A DNA stretch of 41,921 bases. Source: Zygnema cylindricum. Taxonomy: Eukaryota > Streptophyta > Zygnematophyceae > Zygnematales > Zygnemataceae. Below, piece by piece: positions 37,593 through 41,921 of this stretch. The notes under the pieces are model-generated. The model saw only the letters and a program-made list of their open reading frames with translations, ran no database searches and was not told the origin of the DNA. Both the position numbers and the translations under genes were made by a program. The stretch spans positions 1 to 41,921 of the forward strand of contig JBBHKE010000830.1 of the NCBI GenBank assembly GCA_037447655.1. Reading direction: 5' to 3'. Position 1 is the first letter of the stretch, and every line of letters begins with the position of its first letter.

Positions 37593-37883
37593 TAAAGCAA
37601 GAAATAGTGTATAAAAGCACAATCCTGTTAAGCTTTAATGTAAGGTCGTGGTTCCATGGGGAGGTCTTTGTAACTGTATGGACAACATTACTGTACTTTC
37701 TGTATCATTAACTTGTGGTGCAATCGGTTAATATCATGGAAGTCCTTTGCGCATAATACGCACGGATCAAACTAAGGATTACTACATACATTGCGCATCA
37801 AACGATTTCGGAATTTTAAAATTTGTACCTTATTTGACTCTTAAACTTCAAAAGTTTTAAATATTCAATACCCTAAAAAACGG

Positions 37884-38183
37884 AAAAGTTCAACTAACTA
37901 GCAGCGAGCGGCGGAATTTATGGCGTCTCTAACGGCGACTTTCTTCTGAAGACGGAGCGGAGGACAGATAAAAATACGCGCGCGCAAATGAAGCAAAACG
38001 ACTCAAGGAAGCCGCCGTTGGAGACGCCGTAAATCCCGCTCGGCGAGCGACGGAATTTATGGCGTCTCTAAAAAGTTCAACGAACTAGCGGCGAGCGGCG
38101 GAGTTTACGGCGTCTCCAACGACGGCTTTCTTCTAAAGACGGAGTGGAGGACAGATAAAAATACGCGTGCGCAAATGAAGCAA
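37884..38183. repeat. Direct 112-bp duplication with an inverted middle
   Basis: 37884-37995 and 38071-38183 are near-identical (AAAAGTTCAAC...GACAGATAAAAATACGCG). Between them, GCCGTTGGAGACGCCGTAAA is the inverse of TTTACGGCGTCTCCAACG within the copies. Notably GC-rich (GCGAGCGGCGGA) against the AT-rich flanks. May be a small transposon with GGCGTCTC ends that was tandemly duplicated. Confidence 0.85.
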
Positions 38184-38357
38184 CGTCTATTTTTTTAATG
38201 TCTGTACATCTTTCCATACAGTGTGAAACGTATGAAGTTTACGAAATTTACGAAACAAGCGAATACTACGTAATTTTCGGAAAAAAAATCAAATCCCGTA
38301 CGAATTGGACAACTATGGTTAATATTCATAACGCGACGTTCATGTTTTGAGTGCTGC

Positions 38358-38829
38358 TACACCGTGAATCGCTACTAGCGTAATAAAATATGTAGCGTAA
38401 TGAAACAATTAGCGTACTTTACGGTAAATTGGGTTTTTTAGGGTACACAACGATACTAATTTATCATTCACTCTGATTTGTAAATTGTTTTGTATTCATT
38501 GTCGGACCATAATATCTAAACACTAAAATATGTGTGTTTACGGAATTGTTCAAATCGTACGCCGTAGCGTTTTTGCGACATCCGCGTCTGCCGGAAAAAA
38601 ATATTTTTCTGTACTTTTATTTTTAAAAGGTACATAATAGTACGGATCCGACAGTCCATGCACCACACTATTTAAAAGTGCACTAAATTACAGTTATGAA
38701 CCGTATTGTGCGGGGTACCTCAAATAGCGTTCAGAAACACTTAGCGTACTTTATTCTATTTGAGAATTTGCCCAAAAAATAGAGGTACCCCAATTAGCCT
38801 CATGTACGCTAATAGCGATTCACAGTGTA
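38358..38829. mobile_element. TA-flanked MITE, group B-like
   Basis: Ends TACACCGTGAATCGCTACTA and TAATAGCGATTCACAGTGTA. The next inner stretch is rich in TTAGCGTACTTTA on both sides. 472 bp. Confidence 0.9.
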
Positions 38830-40836
38830 CCACGTAAGTTATGATATATAATACTTAAAATCGTCAAAGATATTACAAACCGACCAATTTCAGTGGACTG
38901 GAAAACCTTTACTTTCGTACAGTATTCTGTATGAAATATGCGTATTGCGCCATTGTACCTGTGAAACTCCTAGTATGCAGATGCTCTGCCTGCTTTTCCT
39001 GCCTTGTCGTTTCGAAACGACAACTCGAAGCGCGAGACACCGCGAGGTCGCAGGGAAGACAAAGGGAGCGTGACGTGATATCTTCCGGCAAAGACTTTCT
39101 GCTGGATTTTGGTGGATTCGGTGGTTTTCCATCGTTGCACGAGTTTACATCATCCACGTGTCATGTGGATATTCTAAGCGGTCTGTAACGGAGAAACGAC
39201 CTCCCCGAGGTGGGTACGACAGTGGAAAGATATCTTCACGGATGAAGACCTCGATGTAACCGAACGGTCAATTTCATTCGGACACTTGGAGAATCGTGAT
39301 CGGATTTTTTGTAATGCTCATATAAAAAGACAGAATAAGCAGTACGAAATGGTACGGTGAAGCTCGATTTTATGTTTGCACTTAGCAGCCTCACTTTTTG
39401 CGTGAAGGAAACCACCCTAATTTATGTAAAGCCACAAGTACGTATCTCGGCGAATGCTGTCTGAGCTGTCCACCTTTCGTGGAAATAGTGTTATGCCAGC
39501 TCAGCATGGACTGCAAAGTCGACACACTAAATGGCGTTAAGTGCCAAAATTTTGTTAATGTTTTTTTTCACGACAAAATACACAAAATAGCGTAATAAAT
39601 TAATAATTACTAAATTAGCTTTTACACTAATTTTTTCTAACACAAATAACGATGAGGGGTGTTAAACTGTTGCCGTGATTCTGCGCATGCACCGACAATT
39701 TCGAGGCAGCTTCGTCAAAATCTATGAGTTGGAGTTGACGGAAACTTGTGGATCCAAAGTTCCAAACAGTGTAAAAAGGCCGAATAAAACAGGTTAGGGT
39801 TAGAATCCATACGGAAAATAAAGACCTAAAGTAAGTTAATAACACTTTCGTTTGACTACAGTACTGTACTCATATAGCTATCATAGACAAAGACAGAAAA
39901 GGTAAAAAAACGTAACAAGGAAGTCGGGCGGATCTAAGAGACCCGATTGGTCCAAAATGCACACATGAAACGCGTTGATTTTGGCGCTACAAGGTCGGTC
40001 TTTGAAATTCCTTTCGTCTGACAACCTGCACGCTATATTCGACACAATAATATCTTTTTCCGGTATCCGTAACGGTCACAAAATTCTGACAGTCTGGACA
40101 TTCACATGTTTGCCGGCGTTTACAATGTGGTACGGTCCCTCATCAGGGAAATACTTTTGATTGGTTCTACACGTTTGGCTGTACTGTACTGTTCCAGCCA
40201 CTAAGGCAGCAATCCGCATAACGACAAAATGCACAGTGGTACTGTAGTAAAAGTAGTTCAAAAATGCGGTATTTATAAATTACAGTAAAATACGAGATAT
40301 ACGAAAACCAGTAGAAATGTGTGTATGGTACGGAGTATGATAGATGCCGTATGATGGCGTCACACCAACGATATCAGTTTCAATATGTAGGTCGGCAGAA
40401 TTGGCTTTATTTACGTCAATATGATGCCAATAAGACAAAACATTTTCACTGTAAGTCTTCTTTCGTATAGATATCGTGCTGACAAGCAAATCTACAATAC
40501 GACAACTCAAATGATGAAATGATCATTTATTTCCTTAAAACAAGGGTCTTTGGTAAACCTTCCATTTATTTGATTATTTCCTATATTTTACGAAAAACAA
40601 CAAAAATCTGCCAATTGATCTTATTTTCAATCATGATCCTGTTCACATACATTTTAACTCTAATTCAAATTTGACTATAATGAAATACTATTTACTGCGT
40701 TATCATACGAAATTTAGTAATTTACCATACATGACGTATAATGCTTTTTATCACACCGCATATTTTAACTATGGTAGACGCCAAGGACTGAAAGTCGCTG
40801 TGATAGGAGTACATATCTAACAGACATTCCGTGCAC
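38830..40836. other. Intergenic, nothing coding recognised
   Basis: A decayed MITE end (TTTTTTCTAACACAAATAACGATGAGG) closes at about 39664; its left partner may be near 39517. Remaining frames are short and overlapping. Confidence 0.55.
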
Positions 40837-41591
40837 TACACCGCCAATCGTTATTAGCGTGTAAGTTTTTTTTAGCGTTTACGAATAATTAGCGTGGTTT
40901 ACGCTAATTGGGAATTTGAAAATTTTCGAAGAAATCGTCTATTCTAATTAGGAATTAGTTTATTTTTAATATTGTGGATAATTATATTTGAGAAAAAAAA
41001 AAAAAAGCGGGACGGAATTACACCGTCGATCGTATTTAGCGTGTTGAACACTAACTCGGCGCCCCTAAATTTTGAGGGTTTTACCAAAATAGGGTAAATG
41101 ATTCTAATTTTTCCTGTACGCTAATTACGAGACGAGCAATTAGAGTACACCATTTTAATTTATGTGGAGTACGGAACGTGTCGGTGCGTCTAAAAATGTA
41201 CTTTTTCAATATACAACTACGGATAAATAGGATACAACCACGATTCGGTGTACGATTTATAATATTTCGTATTTGTACCTGTTTTAATGTACATTTATTT
41301 GTCGCGTTACTGAAATTAGAGTTGGGAATTAATTAAAGTGAAAGTTTGCGACAGTGTACATATTGTCAAAATTTGTACTTTTACCCATATTACTGTGAAT
41401 ATCCTCTCAACAAATCAGCTGTACCCGTATTGGCGTTCATTGAAAAATTAGAGTATAGCTTTTTTTTCGAAATTTTTCTAAGTCTAAATTAGTGCTCATG
41501 ACACTAAATAATTCTACACACTAATAATTTATACACACTAAATACGATCGACGGTGTAGCGTACACAACACGAATAACGATTGGCGGTGTA
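40837..41591. mobile_element. Group B MITE carrying a nested TA-MITE
   Basis: Outer ends TACACCGCCAATCGTTATTA and AATAACGATTGGCGGTGTA. The interior agrees with the group B copy at 30726 up to GCGGGACGGAATTA, where the inner element begins, and resumes with GCGTACACAACACGAATAAC after it. Confidence 0.92.
41019..41558. mobile_element. Inner TA-MITE nested in the group B element
   Basis: Ends TACACCGTCGATCGTATTTA and TAAATACGATCGACGGTGTA, perfect over at least 24 bases and the same ends as the promoter element at 11909, but with a different 540-bp body. Flanked by TA. Confidence 0.93.
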
Positions 41592-41794
41592 GTCGTTTTT
41601 CCAACTTCTGCGAAAGTCGTCGTTTTGTTCTTGCAAGTGGGCCTTGGAAAGTACCATGACGTGACGTGTGTACCAGCCGTACTGTATTGCCTGACAGAGT
41701 CCCACCCTTCAGGCTACCGCTAAAAGCTCGACAATTGGCGGCTCCCACAGCGAGGACCGACTATTCTTCAGCTAACGATATTTGGTCACTTTGT

Positions 41795-41921
41795 TACACC
41801 GCGCATCGTTATTAGTGTCAAGGTCACTAATTTGGGTTCTTAAAATTTTGATTTTTTTCCAAAAATAGTATACGTGATTTTAATTTTTCCTTGACGTTAA
41901 TTGAGGTTCCGTACAAATTAG
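41795..41921. mobile_element. Left end of another TA-MITE, cut by window edge
   Basis: TACACCGCGCATCGTTATTA followed by GTGTCAAGGTCACTAATTTGG, the usual left-end layout. The right end is outside the window. Confidence 0.8.

Noticed and set aside
38890-39188. Overlapping frames of 80-85 codons on both strands
   Set aside because: Three mutually overlapping frames with no recognisable family. A slightly less AT-rich patch only.

Overview
The window is nuclear DNA from a eukaryote, most likely a green plant. It is AT-rich, has GT-AG introns, carries two conserved intron-rich housekeeping genes, and is crowded with short inverted-repeat transposons. The importin reads as a plant-type importin-beta-4. 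The many long (GAGGGA)n tracts and the unfamiliar transposon families make me think of a seed-free plant, but that is a weak inference. I see no organellar or bacterial gene organisation.

Left part (1-11.15 kb, minus strand): the 5' two thirds of an importin-4 gene. Twelve exons could be joined in frame from the ATG at 11146 to a donor at 706/705, giving about 674 residues of a protein that is usually about 1,050 residues long. The rest lies beyond the left edge. The introns hold purine/pyrimidine microsatellites, minisatellites and several MITEs.

Middle (12.57-19.0 kb, plus strand): a head-to-head gene for an RBM34/Nop12-type nucleolar protein with two RRM domains, in six exons (405 codons in the main frame). 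The conserved C-terminal KRPAVAARK motif lies in a different frame from the rest of the last exon. The 1.4 kb between the two start codons is largely built from transposon pieces and a GA/CT inverted tract.

Right part (19.3-41.9 kb): I find no convincing gene. It is a field of non-autonomous DNA transposons. One superfamily-like group begins CACCG, is flanked by TA, and has ends resembling CACCGCNAATCGCTATTAG. One group begins CATAGTTCAAAAGTAGG and has 8-bp target duplications (hAT-like). One group has ends TAGTGTTGTGTATCGG and an interior rich in CGATAA. One small group contains GGAAACGYTATA. Several are nested, and two nestings can be proved by comparison with an uninterrupted relative in the same window.

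The most unusual feature is shared by both genes. Short pieces of coding exon, together with the adjoining splice site, are repeated in the neighbouring intron. This is seen at importin exons 4, 7 (body only), 9, 12 (both ends) and at RBM34 exon 5. The copies range from nearly exact to heavily decayed, as if introns here grow by repeated duplication of exon-intron junctions.
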